A program made the translations under genes and the position numbers. Below the pieces are notes generated by a model that saw nothing but the letters and a program-made list of their open reading frames with translations, had not been told where the DNA came from and ran no database searches. DNA of 64,000 nucleotides from Sphingobacterium phlebotomi (GTDB lineage: Bacteria > Bacteroidota > Bacteroidia > Sphingobacteriales > Sphingobacteriaceae). Positions 45,536 through 54,336 of this stretch are shown one piece after another; positions within the stretch are counted from its first letter, which is position 1; each line of letters begins with the position of its first letter. Where the stretch lies: the NCBI RefSeq assembly GCF_008180195.1, contig NZ_VTAV01000008.1, forward strand, positions 62,001 through 126,000, read 5' to 3'.

Positions 45536-45960
45536 TTTTCAAAATGAGATTCGATCAGCTTTAGCAGTTCTTCATAATCTTTGGGATCATTAGAGATGCC
45601 TTCGTCCCTATAATAGTAACCGTCTTCGGTTCTGTCGGATATTTCTATATTTGCTTGGAAATTAATCTGGGCAACGCGTTCGCTAGCTTGTTTCACGAAT
45701 ATATTATACATGATCTTATTTCCAGCTCTTTTCGCAAATATACCTCGCTTTTTTATAACCGCTTTCACTTGAATAAATCCAGCCTGCTTTTCTATATTTT
45801 GGATAAAATAATCACTGTCTGCTAGAAGCTCTACTAGTTCCTCGAACGCTGTTCTTTTATCAATATCCTTTACTGTCAAAAACGGCAGTTTGGTTTGGGT
45901 AAAAGCGAATATGCTAACAAGAATCAAGCTTAATGTGATTATATATTTTTTGATAGTCAT
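45529..45960 (-). CDS. Small secreted protein, DUF4468-like or unknown
   Basis: A 143-residue protein with a signal peptide (to about residue 22, FAFTQ). The mature part alternates beta strands and charged helices (GFIQVKAVIKKRG, YNIFVKQASERVAQINFQ), loosely like the TBP-like DUF4468 fold seen in the protein at 47156, but I cannot assign it firmly. It is convergent with the multicopper oxidase, overlapping its 3' end by 7 nt, and stands alone upstream of the toxin-antitoxin pair. No function is proposed. Confidence 0.65.
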   Translation of the reverse strand: MTIKKYIITLSLILVSIFAFTQTKLPFLTVKDIDKRTAFEELVELLADSDYFIQNIEKQAGFIQVKAVIKKRGIFAKRAGNKIMYNIFVKQASERVAQINFQANIEISDRTEDGYYYRDEGISNDPKDYEELLKLIESHFENQ

Positions 45961-46001
45961 GGTTAGGACATTATATTGATATATATAAAATGAATTACGC
46001 T

Positions 46002-46406
46002 CTATTTAAGAATATTCAAATCACTGTATTTACTAATTTGATCAAAATCCCTGTCGGTGTGCACCAATGGGGCTGAAAACCATATGGCATAATATGCAAT
46101 AAGGCAATCATTGCTTTTACGGATGGTAACTCCTTGTTTACGCAACGAACGATATAACTCAGCAGCTCCGACAGCTGTATGATAAGCTGGCAATTCCAAT
46201 AATCGAAAAAAAGAAAGGGCTTCTTTAATTTGGTTATACATTTTGCCTTCTCGGATTCCTTGAAGTATTTCCTGTAGGATAATGGGAACCATCAGCACCT
46301 CATCATCAGCCAAAATATATTGTTCTAACAAAAGGGACTCCCGTGTATCTTTCTTGTTAAAGAAATCAATCCAGACCGAGGTATCGAAAATCACCGGCTC
46401 CCTCAT
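46002..46406 (-). CDS. vapC: VapC-type PIN-domain ribonuclease toxin
   Basis: A PIN domain of 134 residues with the acidic metal site visible: Asp8 in VIFDTSVWIDFF, Glu in PIILQEILQG, Asp in KSNDCLIAYYA and Asp in HTDRDFDQI. VapC toxins are Mg-dependent endoribonucleases, typically of tRNA, held inactive by VapB. The start codon overlaps the end of the antitoxin gene by 4 nt (ATGA), the classical coupled layout. Confidence 0.92.
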   Translation of the reverse strand: MREPVIFDTSVWIDFFNKKDTRESLLLEQYILADDEVLMVPIILQEILQGIREGKMYNQIKEALSFFRLLELPAYHTAVGAAELYRSLRKQGVTIRKSNDCLIAYYAIWFSAPLVHTDRDFDQISKYSDLNILK

Positions 46407-46594
46407 ATACTCCGCATCTGCTCTAAATCACCTTCCCACGTGCTCTCCTCCCTTAGGGATAGTATATTTTTACGTTTCAAGGAAGCAACATATTGCTTCA
46501 ATGCCTCATGCACAACATCTTTTTTGGTTTTTAGACGACTAATGTGTAATGCTTGTTTAATCAATTGTTCATCTAACTCAATATTCGTACGCAT
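46403..46594 (-). CDS. vapB: VapB-type antitoxin
   Basis: A 63-residue protein starting MRTNIELDEQLIKQAL, the N-terminal ribbon and helix of the VapB (type II TA, ribbon-helix-helix) group, then KTKKDVVHEALKQYV and an acidic C-terminus (STWEGDLEQMRSI) expected to bind the toxin. The frame is open 15 codons further upstream (46639), but the Met at 46594 matches the family start. It would repress its own operon from the AT-rich region above 46594. Confidence 0.9.
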   Translation of the reverse strand: MRTNIELDEQLIKQALHISRLKTKKDVVHEALKQYVASLKRKNILSLREESTWEGDLEQMRSI

Positions 46595-46860
46595 AATACT
46601 TTTCTTTGTGTATGTGTAAAGATATGAAATTTTATACACATAAGAAAATTCCGAGGCAAATCGATATTTTGGGCTATCTCGTTCATTCCCACCAAGCTAA
46701 TTTCTCTTCCGTTTTCTTCGACGTCTTCCGGACAGAAACTGATCATGCCCTTGTTTTCATAAAGCATTACACCAGCTTCCCGGATGGCGGCAAATACGGC
46801 CTCTCTATCCTTTCGGTAACATACCGTGGTGCTGATACGCTTACCGCCCCTAATATTCCT
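46573..46860 (-). other. Possible short gene or gene fragment upstream of vapBC
   Basis: On the - strand one frame is open for 95 codons and its middle reads like protein (EAVFAAIREAGVMLYENK, then EEISLVG-like text to IDLPRNFL). The only ATG is at 46767, giving 64 residues, and the 3' end runs into vapB. Without a start for the upstream half it is either a remnant of a longer gene or a small real gene. I do not recognise the family, and a competing + strand frame overlaps it. Confidence 0.25.
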
Positions 46861-47155
46861 TTACTTTTACTGTACCGTGGATCTACGCCAAAGGTACATG
46901 CGTTTAGTGGGTCAGTATTAGATCTCCAGTAGCTTCTTAGTAGATCTCCAGTACCTTTTCGGTACACTCGCGGTACATTAACCGTGATTTTTTCCTGTCA
47001 TTGTTAGCTGTTTCTTGCGTATTTGTTGTGCCATCCTTAGGTGATCCTTGTCTATAACCCTTCTTAGGCTGGGTCGTGGTTGGGTCAAACTAGGGTAAAC
47101 CTTGGGTTGAATTCAATCCTTAGTCTACAAAACAAGAAGAGGGATTATAATTATA
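46861..47155. repeat. Non-coding stretch with short repeats (GTACC-rich, 13-bp direct repeat)
   Basis: No convincing gene is present here. TAGATCTCCAGTA occurs twice (46919-46931 and 46941-46953, 22-nt period), followed by several GGTAC words (TTCGGTACACTCGCGGTACA). Further on are CCTTAGG/CTTAGGC words and the palindrome TTGAATTCAA at 47107-47116, extended by near-complementary GGG/TCC flanks. Such clusters are typical of regulatory or old mobile-element debris; nothing firmer can be said. Confidence 0.4.
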
Positions 47156-47797
47156 CTACATCAATACCTTTCTCGCTGACTCAAATATCCTCCGAACCTC
47201 ACTATCGACCGTATAAACGATCTTCCCGTTATATTTTTTTCGTTTACTTTTTAGGTAGTCAAAATAAGATTTGGTAACGTCTACATTAAACTTTTCGACG
47301 GAATTGTGCTGATTGAAGTTAATATTCTCATTGAGCATCGCGTTGGTTGCCTCCAAATACATCTGTAGGTTATTCCGACGTTTGTCGCTGCCGTAGATAT
47401 TATAAACCGACATATCAATCGTATCAGGACTGATATTTATGGCAACCGTAAAATACATAGAAAAGTCAGATTTATTAATACCTGATTTAAAATTATATTT
47501 TCTCATCGACTTTCCGACCAATGTACCGGTTTCCCGATCGTCAATCTGAATCACATTTTGGATGTCTGGAAAATTATCTACAAACCACCGTTTTAAAGCA
47601 ATGTAAGCTTTTTCCTTATCTCCTTGATATGTTATAAATTCACGGTATACGACTTTTCCATCTTTTAATGGGATGTAGGAGGCTACACTGTCTATCTGGT
47701 GGTAACTTGGTTTATACACTTTATTGAAAATACCCGCGTCCTGAGAAAAAGACCATAAAGGTAAAGACCAAAGTAATAAAGAATATACTAATTTCAT
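47156..47797 (-). CDS. Secreted DUF4468-domain protein
   Basis: A 213-residue protein with a signal peptide (to about residue 19, LWSFSQ). The text around IPLKDGKVVYREFITYQGDKEKAYIALKRWFVDNF is the characteristic start of DUF4468, a TBP-like (helix-grip) fold in periplasmic Bacteroidota proteins. The second half continues as mixed strand/helix ending in a Lys-rich helix. The biological role of the family is unknown. The gene is monocistronic. Confidence 0.8.
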   Translation of the reverse strand: MKLVYSLLLWSLPLWSFSQDAGIFNKVYKPSYHQIDSVASYIPLKDGKVVYREFITYQGDKEKAYIALKRWFVDNFPDIQNVIQIDDRETGTLVGKSMRKYNFKSGINKSDFSMYFTVAINISPDTIDMSVYNIYGSDKRRNNLQMYLEATNAMLNENINFNQHNSVEKFNVDVTKSYFDYLKSKRKKYNGKIVYTVDSEVRRIFESARKVLM

Positions 47798-47952
47798 TTT
47801 TGATATATTTTAGAATAAACTAGGCGATTTTTATCGACCGTAAAATAAGAGAAACGTATTACCTATAAATCAACAAATCATTAATTTAATAATTCAAAAC
47901 ATTACGCTGACAGTTTTAATTTTAATCGACACCCTTAAAAAATATTGCAATA

Positions 47953-47985
47953 AAAAACCGGCTCCTTTATCAGAAGCCGGTTTTT
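47953..47985. terminator. Terminator downstream of the beta-helix lipoprotein gene
   Basis: An 11-bp perfect stem (AAAAACCGGCT / AGCCGGTTTTT) with an 11-nt loop. Read on the - strand it follows the gene ending at 48042 and has a U-run within its 3' arm. Confidence 0.85.
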
Positions 47986-48041
47986 GAGAGGTATATTTAT
48001 TTAACTTTTATTGTTCTGAAGCGTATCTACGCTATTGTTGT

Positions 48042-49235
48042 TTAGAAACCAACAGTCCAACCTTGTGCCCATTCTGGAGCATCCACACCGTTTCCGGCAC
48101 CAGTTGCTTCATCGTTTTCCGTAAATACTTTTGTGATGTCTACATCAGCGCCTGCAGTAGAAGTACCTTTTGCTTTTGTTCCTACATTTACGAATTTAAC
48201 ATTGGTTGCTTTTAATTCACCAGCTTCAACAAATGCCAAACTCTCATCGTGTTGGATATCAAAACCAGTACCCCAGTTACTTAATACCACATTATCAAAG
48301 TTACCATTCGTACCTACGCGCATTTTGATCGCATGGTTTTCACCACCTGCATTGTTTCCAACCAACGTCAGGTTTTTAATTGTAGGGTTAGAGATAGGAC
48401 TAGCATTATGATTGTTGGAATTATTATCTGCCTCGATACCTCTGTTACCATTGTTTGTTCTTTTACCGTACCAGTTTTCACCTGTACCGTTCCAGCCCTC
48501 TGTCCAGTCAAAGATATCATCACCAACTGATGAATGTGTATTGATAGACACCAAGTATTTTGCATTTACTGTTCCACCAAACCACTCGAATGCATCATCC
48601 GAACCTTGGTAAGACTGTACATACTCGATCGTTGTTCCATTACCAACGCCGAATAAAGAAAGTCCGTTAAATTCTTTTTCGTCATTGTATGAATATCCTG
48701 AATATTCAATCCGCAAATATCTGAGTGAACCTGAATTATCGTTAGCAGCGGTACCACCGTATCTCAAATTCGAAACCTCTGCTGACGCAAACTCTCCTAC
48801 ATTAATTGGAGCACGTCCACAGATTACCAAACCGCCCCACGCAGCTGGCTCTTTTGTTGTTGCTGTCATCACAACCGGGCTTTGTTGTGTACCTTCCACA
48901 TTAATTTTTCCGCCTTGAGCTACTGCTATGTAGCGAATTTCCCGACGATCACTAGCAGGATCAAGATCAGTCGCCTCGATGGTTACACCAGGTTTAATTG
49001 TTAAGGTCGCACCATCTTTCACCTCGATTTTTCCTGTCAGTTTATATGTACCTGAAGTTAAAATAACTTCACCATTCGTGATTTCACCCTGAAAATCTTC
49101 GCGTACTAACTCAAATGAAGAGTTTCCATCTGGTTCTGGGTTATCGTCGTCACTACATGAAGTAAACGCCAACGAAGTAGACAAAAGTCCTAAACAGAAC
49201 ATCTTAGTCAATTGAATAGTAGATTTTTTCATCAT
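48042..49235 (-). CDS. Beta-helix-like surface lipoprotein paired with a TonB receptor
   Basis: A 397-residue lipoprotein (AFTSCSDDDN, Cys about 27, Asp-rich +2 to +4 region that suggests surface export). The body looks like a right-handed parallel beta-helix: repeated strands such as GATLTIKPGVTIEATD, GGKINVEGTQQSP, AWGGLVICGRAPIN and NPTIKNLTLVGN. Many Bacteroidota genomes place a gene of this type beside a TonB receptor; the substrate is unknown. It lies 90 nt downstream of the receptor gene but has its own copy of the upstream motif at 49298, so it may be expressed separately as well as with the receptor. Confidence 0.8.
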   Translation of the reverse strand: MMKKSTIQLTKMFCLGLLSTSLAFTSCSDDDNPEPDGNSSFELVREDFQGEITNGEVILTSGTYKLTGKIEVKDGATLTIKPGVTIEATDLDPASDRREIRYIAVAQGGKINVEGTQQSPVVMTATTKEPAAWGGLVICGRAPINVGEFASAEVSNLRYGGTAANDNSGSLRYLRIEYSGYSYNDEKEFNGLSLFGVGNGTTIEYVQSYQGSDDAFEWFGGTVNAKYLVSINTHSSVGDDIFDWTEGWNGTGENWYGKRTNNGNRGIEADNNSNNHNASPISNPTIKNLTLVGNNAGGENHAIKMRVGTNGNFDNVVLSNWGTGFDIQHDESLAFVEAGELKATNVKFVNVGTKAKGTSTAGADVDITKVFTENDEATGAGNGVDAPEWAQGWTVGF

Positions 49236-49297
49236 CTCTCTAATTTATTTAAATTTATTAATACAAATATCTATCGTTTAAATTTCTATTCGGTTAA

Positions 49298-49320
49298 CAT
49301 AATATTACCCTTTTGTTAAC
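49298..49320 (-). promoter_or_regulatory. Bipartite motif upstream of the beta-helix lipoprotein gene (copy 1)
   Basis: CATAATATTA (49298-49307), a 7-nt spacer and GTTAAC (49315-49320). The same two words with the same 7-nt spacing occur upstream of the TonB receptor at 52096-52118. The motif ends 62 nt before the lipoprotein start. Confidence 0.5.
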
Positions 49321-49325
49321 TCGTA

Positions 49326-52061
49326 TTATAATGTATATTTCACCCCTAACGAAAAGCGAACACCTCTTTTGTAAGAAAGTACCGTCAGCGGTCCGTTAGC
49401 ACTTTCCTGGAATCGTTCGTAGGTCGGATCCAATAGATTTCTAGCGCCTAAATCGACACCCAGATGTCGGTTGATTTTATATTTCAGTATAAAATCCAAT
49501 GTGCCTACCCCTTTATCAAGCTGATTGCCTCTGCCCTGTGATCCCAAAGAATACAGTCGGTCTGAAAAATGATTATACATCACTGTAGCCATAACATCCG
49601 AGTCATTATTCCATTTTTTGGTAAAGGAGAGGTCTACGTTCATCAAAAAATCTGACGCGCCCGTAAAACTGGCCTTATCATGCGTCAAACTAATATTATA
49701 CGTAGTTTCGTTTCTCACTTTCTCGGCATCCAATTCCTGATCGGTTTTCATATAAGCAGCGTTGCCCCCTACCGATAGCTTGCTATCGCCATTGTCAAAC
49801 GTAAACAAATCTTTTTTCACCTCCACTTCCACGCCATAAACTGTTCCATAATCACCGGTATTCAAGTAGGAAACATCATTGGTGGACGAAGCTAACGTGA
49901 CTTGGTTCATAGGATCTTTAATGTACTTACCAAACGCTGTGATAGACAACAACTCCGACGAACGCGGAAACATCTCCCATTTAATATCCAAGTTATAGTC
50001 TTCCGATGCGTATAAATCTGGATTCCCAACACGGGTTTCTGTTACATCCATATATTCAAAACGGGCACGTTCCTTAAATTGTGGCATAGTGTAGGTTTTA
50101 CTGGCACCTAAACGTAGATTTTGCTTTTCATCCAGCTCATATTTTAAGATTAGATTAGGTAGGATGCTGTTCCGTCTGAATGTATTGGGTGTTCCGATAT
50201 CCTCTAAAACCGTTGAATATTGAATAGATTGCATGATATTTTCATAGCGTAAGCCCAGCACACCTGTAAGCCTGTCCGTTAGTTTATATTCTCCATTCAC
50301 GAAAACAGCATGGATATTTTGTTTCCCTTCATAGGTTTGGGGAAGGGTACTCCTGAAACCGTTTATTCTGAAAAGGTCAGGATGATAAGTCGAAGCGTTA
50401 AAAAAAGCATCCATATTATCCGGATCGACTTTCCATTGCATTCCTGGTTGTTGAAGAAAGAAGTTAAACTGAATATCCTCGTAACTCCGATCCTTTATTT
50501 TACCATTGTAGCCTACCGATATCCGACCTTGATCGGCATCCCCTAATTTATAATGTGCCGCAACATTAAAGGCTACTTCCTGTTCTGTCAGGTCTTGAAA
50601 ATAACGGTGATTATCAGCTTGCTGATTCTGAGCTAATACCCGGTACTCCAGCTGGTCATCTATATGTGTAATATTTTGCGTACGGTCAGGCATGTCGCTG
50701 GTCACATTATTATAGGACAGTCCCCAGTCTACATCTATTTTCTCCGTTACTACGTGATTACCCAAAAGTTGGTTCACGAACAATTTGGTTTGCCGAAAGG
50801 TATTACGTTGCACTATCCCGGTACCGTTTTCTGCCATATCTCGGATAAAGCCATGATAACGATCGGCCGATTGATCCGAAGAGTTGATAAACAAGAAATT
50901 GTAGGAAAATCGATGACTGGGATTCAGCACATATTCTGCATTGAACATACCTGTAGCGTTAGTAGTGTACTCATACCGTACTTGGTCGAAATCCTTCAGC
51001 TGCGCTCCACCGCTACTCAGCTGTCTATTCACACCCTCTCTATAATTGTAATCACCCGTAAAATTCGCTATAGCAAATAAATTTAAACGGCTTTCGTTAC
51101 CAAAACTAAAGGATTTTCCTCCACGTAGACCAATGTTACCAAATACTGGCGTTTGCTTTTTCGGATTCAAACTATTTTGAAAATTAAATCCACCAAACGG
51201 ATCATTAGGAACACCATAATTCACAAATCCGCTACGATTTGGTCCTTGTTGCAAATAAAAATTATCCCATTGACCAAGCACATTGGTATTCATGCTACTT
51301 CCGAGAGTCACTTCCAACATCCCGTCGCCAGAATACCTTTTTGATGCGATATCCACATTTCCTCCGGCAAAATCGCCCGACATATAGTTACTATATACTT
51401 TATCTATCGCGACATACTCTACAATATCTGTTGTAAAAAGATCCAAATCAATATTCTTACGCTCCGGGTCATTCGATGGAATCGGCATGCCGTTAAACGA
51501 AGTCGTATTATAGCGGTCACCCAGTCCACGCACATATACTTGGCTAGTTCCTTCTATACGGGAAACCCCACTCATTTTTGCTAAGGCAGATGCAGCATCG
51601 CCGACACCTTTCCTCGACAACTCCTGCGCACCGATCTTCTCCACCATCAAATTCGACAAACGTCGTTCTTCCAATAGTACGATTTCGCTCGCACGTTCCC
51701 TCCTTCTGGTAATGACAACTTCATCCAACGTAGAGCTCGCATTTACCAAAGCCACGGGAATAAATTCCCATTCACTCTGTTCAAGGTTGAACGTTGTGGA
51801 ATCGGTATTATATCCTACAAACGTACTTACCAGAGTATACTCTCCTTGTTTCTCCGGTAAGGTAATAGAAAACTCTCCGGCATTGTCAGTAGATGTAGCA
51901 TACTGGGTGTTCACAATTTTGATACTAACTCCTGGAATGGGCTGATAGGTTTCGAGATCCAAAACTTTTCCCTTTACTCCAAATTGTTGTGCTTTAACCC
52001 CAGCAACCTGCGTGGTTACTAGCGTAACGACTAAAGCAACATAATAACTAAACTTGATCAT
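49326..52061 (-). CDS. TonB-dependent receptor (outer-membrane transporter)
   Basis: A 911-residue receptor with a signal peptide (about 1-24, VAGVKAQ), a carboxypeptidase-D regulatory-like domain (FGVKGKVLDLETYQPIPGVS), a plug (KIGAQELSRKGVGDAASALA, VYVRGLGDRYNTT, SGDFAGGNVDI) and a C-terminal barrel ending RFSLGVKYTL. It lacks an adjacent SusD. It is followed by the beta-helix lipoprotein and is divergent from an ABC transporter/DUF3299 operon with metal-binding features, which suggests uptake of a metal or metal complex. Ligand not proven. Confidence 0.92.
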   Translation of the reverse strand: MIKFSYYVALVVTLVTTQVAGVKAQQFGVKGKVLDLETYQPIPGVSIKIVNTQYATSTDNAGEFSITLPEKQGEYTLVSTFVGYNTDSTTFNLEQSEWEFIPVALVNASSTLDEVVITRRRERASEIVLLEERRLSNLMVEKIGAQELSRKGVGDAASALAKMSGVSRIEGTSQVYVRGLGDRYNTTSFNGMPIPSNDPERKNIDLDLFTTDIVEYVAIDKVYSNYMSGDFAGGNVDIASKRYSGDGMLEVTLGSSMNTNVLGQWDNFYLQQGPNRSGFVNYGVPNDPFGGFNFQNSLNPKKQTPVFGNIGLRGGKSFSFGNESRLNLFAIANFTGDYNYREGVNRQLSSGGAQLKDFDQVRYEYTTNATGMFNAEYVLNPSHRFSYNFLFINSSDQSADRYHGFIRDMAENGTGIVQRNTFRQTKLFVNQLLGNHVVTEKIDVDWGLSYNNVTSDMPDRTQNITHIDDQLEYRVLAQNQQADNHRYFQDLTEQEVAFNVAAHYKLGDADQGRISVGYNGKIKDRSYEDIQFNFFLQQPGMQWKVDPDNMDAFFNASTYHPDLFRINGFRSTLPQTYEGKQNIHAVFVNGEYKLTDRLTGVLGLRYENIMQSIQYSTVLEDIGTPNTFRRNSILPNLILKYELDEKQNLRLGASKTYTMPQFKERARFEYMDVTETRVGNPDLYASEDYNLDIKWEMFPRSSELLSITAFGKYIKDPMNQVTLASSTNDVSYLNTGDYGTVYGVEVEVKKDLFTFDNGDSKLSVGGNAAYMKTDQELDAEKVRNETTYNISLTHDKASFTGASDFLMNVDLSFTKKWNNDSDVMATVMYNHFSDRLYSLGSQGRGNQLDKGVGTLDFILKYKINRHLGVDLGARNLLDPTYERFQESANGPLTVLSYKRGVRFSLGVKYTL

Positions 52062-52070
52062 CTCTTATGT

Positions 52071-52105
52071 TAATATTATGTTGCAATATTATGAGCATAA
52101 TATTA
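52071..52105. repeat. Inverted repeat in the receptor/ABC divergent region
   Basis: TAATATTATG (52071-52080) and CATAATATTA (52096-52105) form a perfect 10-bp inverted repeat with a 15-nt centre, starting 10 nt before the TonB receptor start. The right arm is also part of the bipartite motif copy 2. A repressor operator is plausible. Confidence 0.5.
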
Positions 52106-52118
52106 GCTAACTGTTAAC
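52096..52118 (-). promoter_or_regulatory. Bipartite motif upstream of the TonB receptor gene (copy 2)
   Basis: CATAATATTA, 7 nt, GTTAAC: same words and spacing as at 49298-49320. It lies in the 209-nt divergent region that also serves the ABC operon starting at 52271. Confidence 0.5.
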
Positions 52119-52270
52119 AACCGATTATTAAAACATCACTTGTTTGTTAATAAATTATTAACACCCCTTCGAACAGATTGTATTTTTTTCGTTAAATCCT
52201 AGCATCCCTCTTTTGTTTATTCGGAGTTGTGTATAATAGTTAGTAATTTGGTGCCTTAAAACAACAGACT

Positions 52271-52909
52271 ATGGCAGATACGGTACTATCGTCCGTCCGA
52301 TTAAGTTACCAATACCCACAAGGTGTTAAATTGGACTTTCCTGACATCCATATAGTAAAAAACCAACATAGCTTGCTCTTGGGAGACTCTGGAACAGGTA
52401 AGACCACGCTTTTGCATTTATTGAGCGGACTGTCCAGACCTACTACTGGAGAGGTTCACCTGATGAATCAATCGTTGTATACCATGCGTGGAACTACGCT
52501 GGATGCTTTTCGGGCAAAAAATCTTGGCTTTATATTTCAAGAAGCGCATCTTCTACGAAACCTTACTGTAACAGAAAATATCAAGTTAGCGCAAAGCTTG
52601 GCTAAAAATCCAGTGGATGAACAAGCTATTATCGAGCTATTGGATTATCTGCAATTAAAAGACAAAGCTCATGTATTGCCAAGCCAATTGAGCCGCGGAC
52701 AAAAACAACGTGTTGCTATCGCCAGAGCAGTCATTAATCGTCCAGGTCTATTGTTAGCTGACGAGCCCACAGCATCGCTGGATGATACGAATACCGACTT
52801 GGTTCTGCAATTACTTTTCAATATCGCTAGCAACTACGGTTCCACCTTGCTCATCGCCACCCACGATAAGCGTATAAAAGACCAATTCGCCAACTCTTAT
52901 CAACTGTAG
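52271..52909 (+). CDS. ABC transporter ATP-binding protein (MacB/LolD-type)
   Basis: A 212-residue ATPase with Walker A LLGDSGTGKTTLLHLLSG, Q-loop in FIFQEAHLL, a signature reading LSRGQKQRVAIARA (SRGQ instead of SGGQ) and Walker B LLLADEPTASLDD, with the switch His in IATHDKR. This belongs to the LolD/MacB branch that pairs with FtsX-like permeases. The partner permease starts 2 nt after its stop. Context suggests the ZrgB/C-like pair of a zinc-uptake system rather than lipoprotein sorting. Confidence 0.9.
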   Translation: MADTVLSSVRLSYQYPQGVKLDFPDIHIVKNQHSLLLGDSGTGKTTLLHLLSGLSRPTTGEVHLMNQSLYTMRGTTLDAFRAKNLGFIFQEAHLLRNLTVTENIKLAQSLAKNPVDEQAIIELLDYLQLKDKAHVLPSQLSRGQKQRVAIARAVINRPGLLLADEPTASLDDTNTDLVLQLLFNIASNYGSTLLIATHDKRIKDQFANSYQL

Positions 52910-52911
52910 CC

Positions 52912-54306
52912 ATGAATAATTTGCAACTCGTCTGGAAAAACATTACCCAACAGCTCGGTTCCACCCTACTCAGTATATTACTCACCGCTTTTGGTGTAGC
53001 CATTTTATGTGTCATTTATATTACGGGAGACACCTTTGAAAAACAACTGACAAGCAATACAAAAAATATAGATCTTGTCGTTGGGGCAAAAGGAAGTCCG
53101 CTACAACTCATTCTAAGCTCACTCTACCATGTAGACAACCCTACCGGAAATATTGCTTTGGCACAAGCTAGACAACTCGGCGAAAACCCTTTTATCGAAA
53201 TGGCTGTTCCCATTTCTTTGGGGGATAACTTCAAAGGTCATCGTGTCATCGGTACAGAACCATCTTATCTGGAGCTCTATGGCTTATCCATAGAAAGCGG
53301 AGAACTATGGAAAACTTCTTTTGAAGCTGTAATAGGAAGCGAGGTAGCGCGTAAAAGAGGTCTGGGGATAGGCGATGAATTTTTTACCGTGCACGGTCTT
53401 TCGGAAGATGGGCATGTACACGACGATCACCAGTTTAAAATAGTCGGTATTCTGGAAAAATCGGGGTCTATTGTGGACAACCTTATCCTGTGTAATCTGG
53501 AAAGTGTATGGGATGTCCATGGACTCCACCATGGTGACCATGACCATGACCATGACCACAGCCACGATCACGACCATGAACATGGGGAACAGCATGTCCA
53601 TGAGCACAGTCACGAAGATGGACACCAACATGATCACGACCACGACCACCATGCACATGAACATAAGCATGACGCAGAGGTACCCAACCCTGAAGAACTG
53701 GTTTCCGAAAAACCAAACGACCTATTTGTCAAGAGTATCGGAGCGGATATGTTGGAAGATCGTGGTGAAGAAGTGACCGCCTTGTTGATCAAATATAGTT
53801 CGCCAGCAGCATTGGGAGTCATCCCGCGGTTGGTAAACGAATCTACGGATATGCAAGCCGCTTCTCCTGCAATCGAAAGTACACGCCTGTTCTCGCTATT
53901 AGGTGTAGGACTGGATTCACTTGCTATCTTAGCTTATATTATCATGCTCATCGCCGGCTTAAGCGTGTTCATTAGTCTTTATAACGCGTTGAAAGATCGA
54001 AAATATGACCTTGCTATCATGCGCTCCATGGGTGCATCTCAAACTAAACTTTTCGGTCTGGTATTAGTCGAAGGATTAGTGATTACATTGATAGGCGGCA
54101 TAGTAGGATTATTACTTGGACACGGGGCTTTATATCTAATCGGTCAGCAAACCACTGAAAGCGCCGATTTTATAGAGGCATTTAACATTCATGGACAAGA
54201 GCTATTTTTAGTTCTTGCTGCATGTCTATTGGGCATCTTAGCAGCAATCATTCCGGCTATTAAAGCCTACAAAACATCCATTTCAACAATTTTAGCAGAT
54301 AGGTAA
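52912..54306 (+). CDS. FtsX-like ABC permease with a long His/Asp-rich periplasmic loop
   Basis: A MacB/FtsX-type permease of 464 residues: one N-terminal transmembrane helix (about 18-40), a large periplasmic domain (about 45-330), then three C-terminal helices (about 335-360, 385-410, 430-455). In the periplasmic domain, about residues 200-255, nearly every second residue is His, alternating with Asp or Glu. This would bind several Zn, Cu or Ni ions. It is translated right after its ATPase. The Vibrio Zrg zinc system has a separate His-rich protein, so here the metal trap may be built into the permease; that link is inferred. Confidence 0.88.
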   Translation: MNNLQLVWKNITQQLGSTLLSILLTAFGVAILCVIYITGDTFEKQLTSNTKNIDLVVGAKGSPLQLILSSLYHVDNPTGNIALAQARQLGENPFIEMAVPISLGDNFKGHRVIGTEPSYLELYGLSIESGELWKTSFEAVIGSEVARKRGLGIGDEFFTVHGLSEDGHVHDDHQFKIVGILEKSGSIVDNLILCNLESVWDVHGLHHGDHDHDHDHSHDHDHEHGEQHVHEHSHEDGHQHDHDHDHHAHEHKHDAEVPNPEELVSEKPNDLFVKSIGADMLEDRGEEVTALLIKYSSPAALGVIPRLVNESTDMQAASPAIESTRLFSLLGVGLDSLAILAYIIMLIAGLSVFISLYNALKDRKYDLAIMRSMGASQTKLFGLVLVEGLVITLIGGIVGLLLGHGALYLIGQQTTESADFIEAFNIHGQELFLVLAACLLGILAAIIPAIKAYKTSISTILADR

Positions 54307-54336
54307 TTAGAAAGTTAGATTAGTTAGTTAGACACC

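Noticed and set aside
46606..46932. 108-codon + strand frame upstream of vapB
   Set aside because: No family resemblance, starts inside the vapB promoter region and competes with a more protein-like - strand frame; left out as a gene.
53530..53660. Tandem CATGAC-like repeats that at first look like a microsatellite or CRISPR-like array
   Set aside because: They encode the His/Asp loop of the permease in frame; unit length is 6-12 nt with no spacers.
52271..54306. LolDE lipoprotein-sorting transporter
   Set aside because: The His-rich loop, the DUF3299-like gene and the divergent TonB receptor fit metal uptake better, though the ATPase itself is of the LolD branch.
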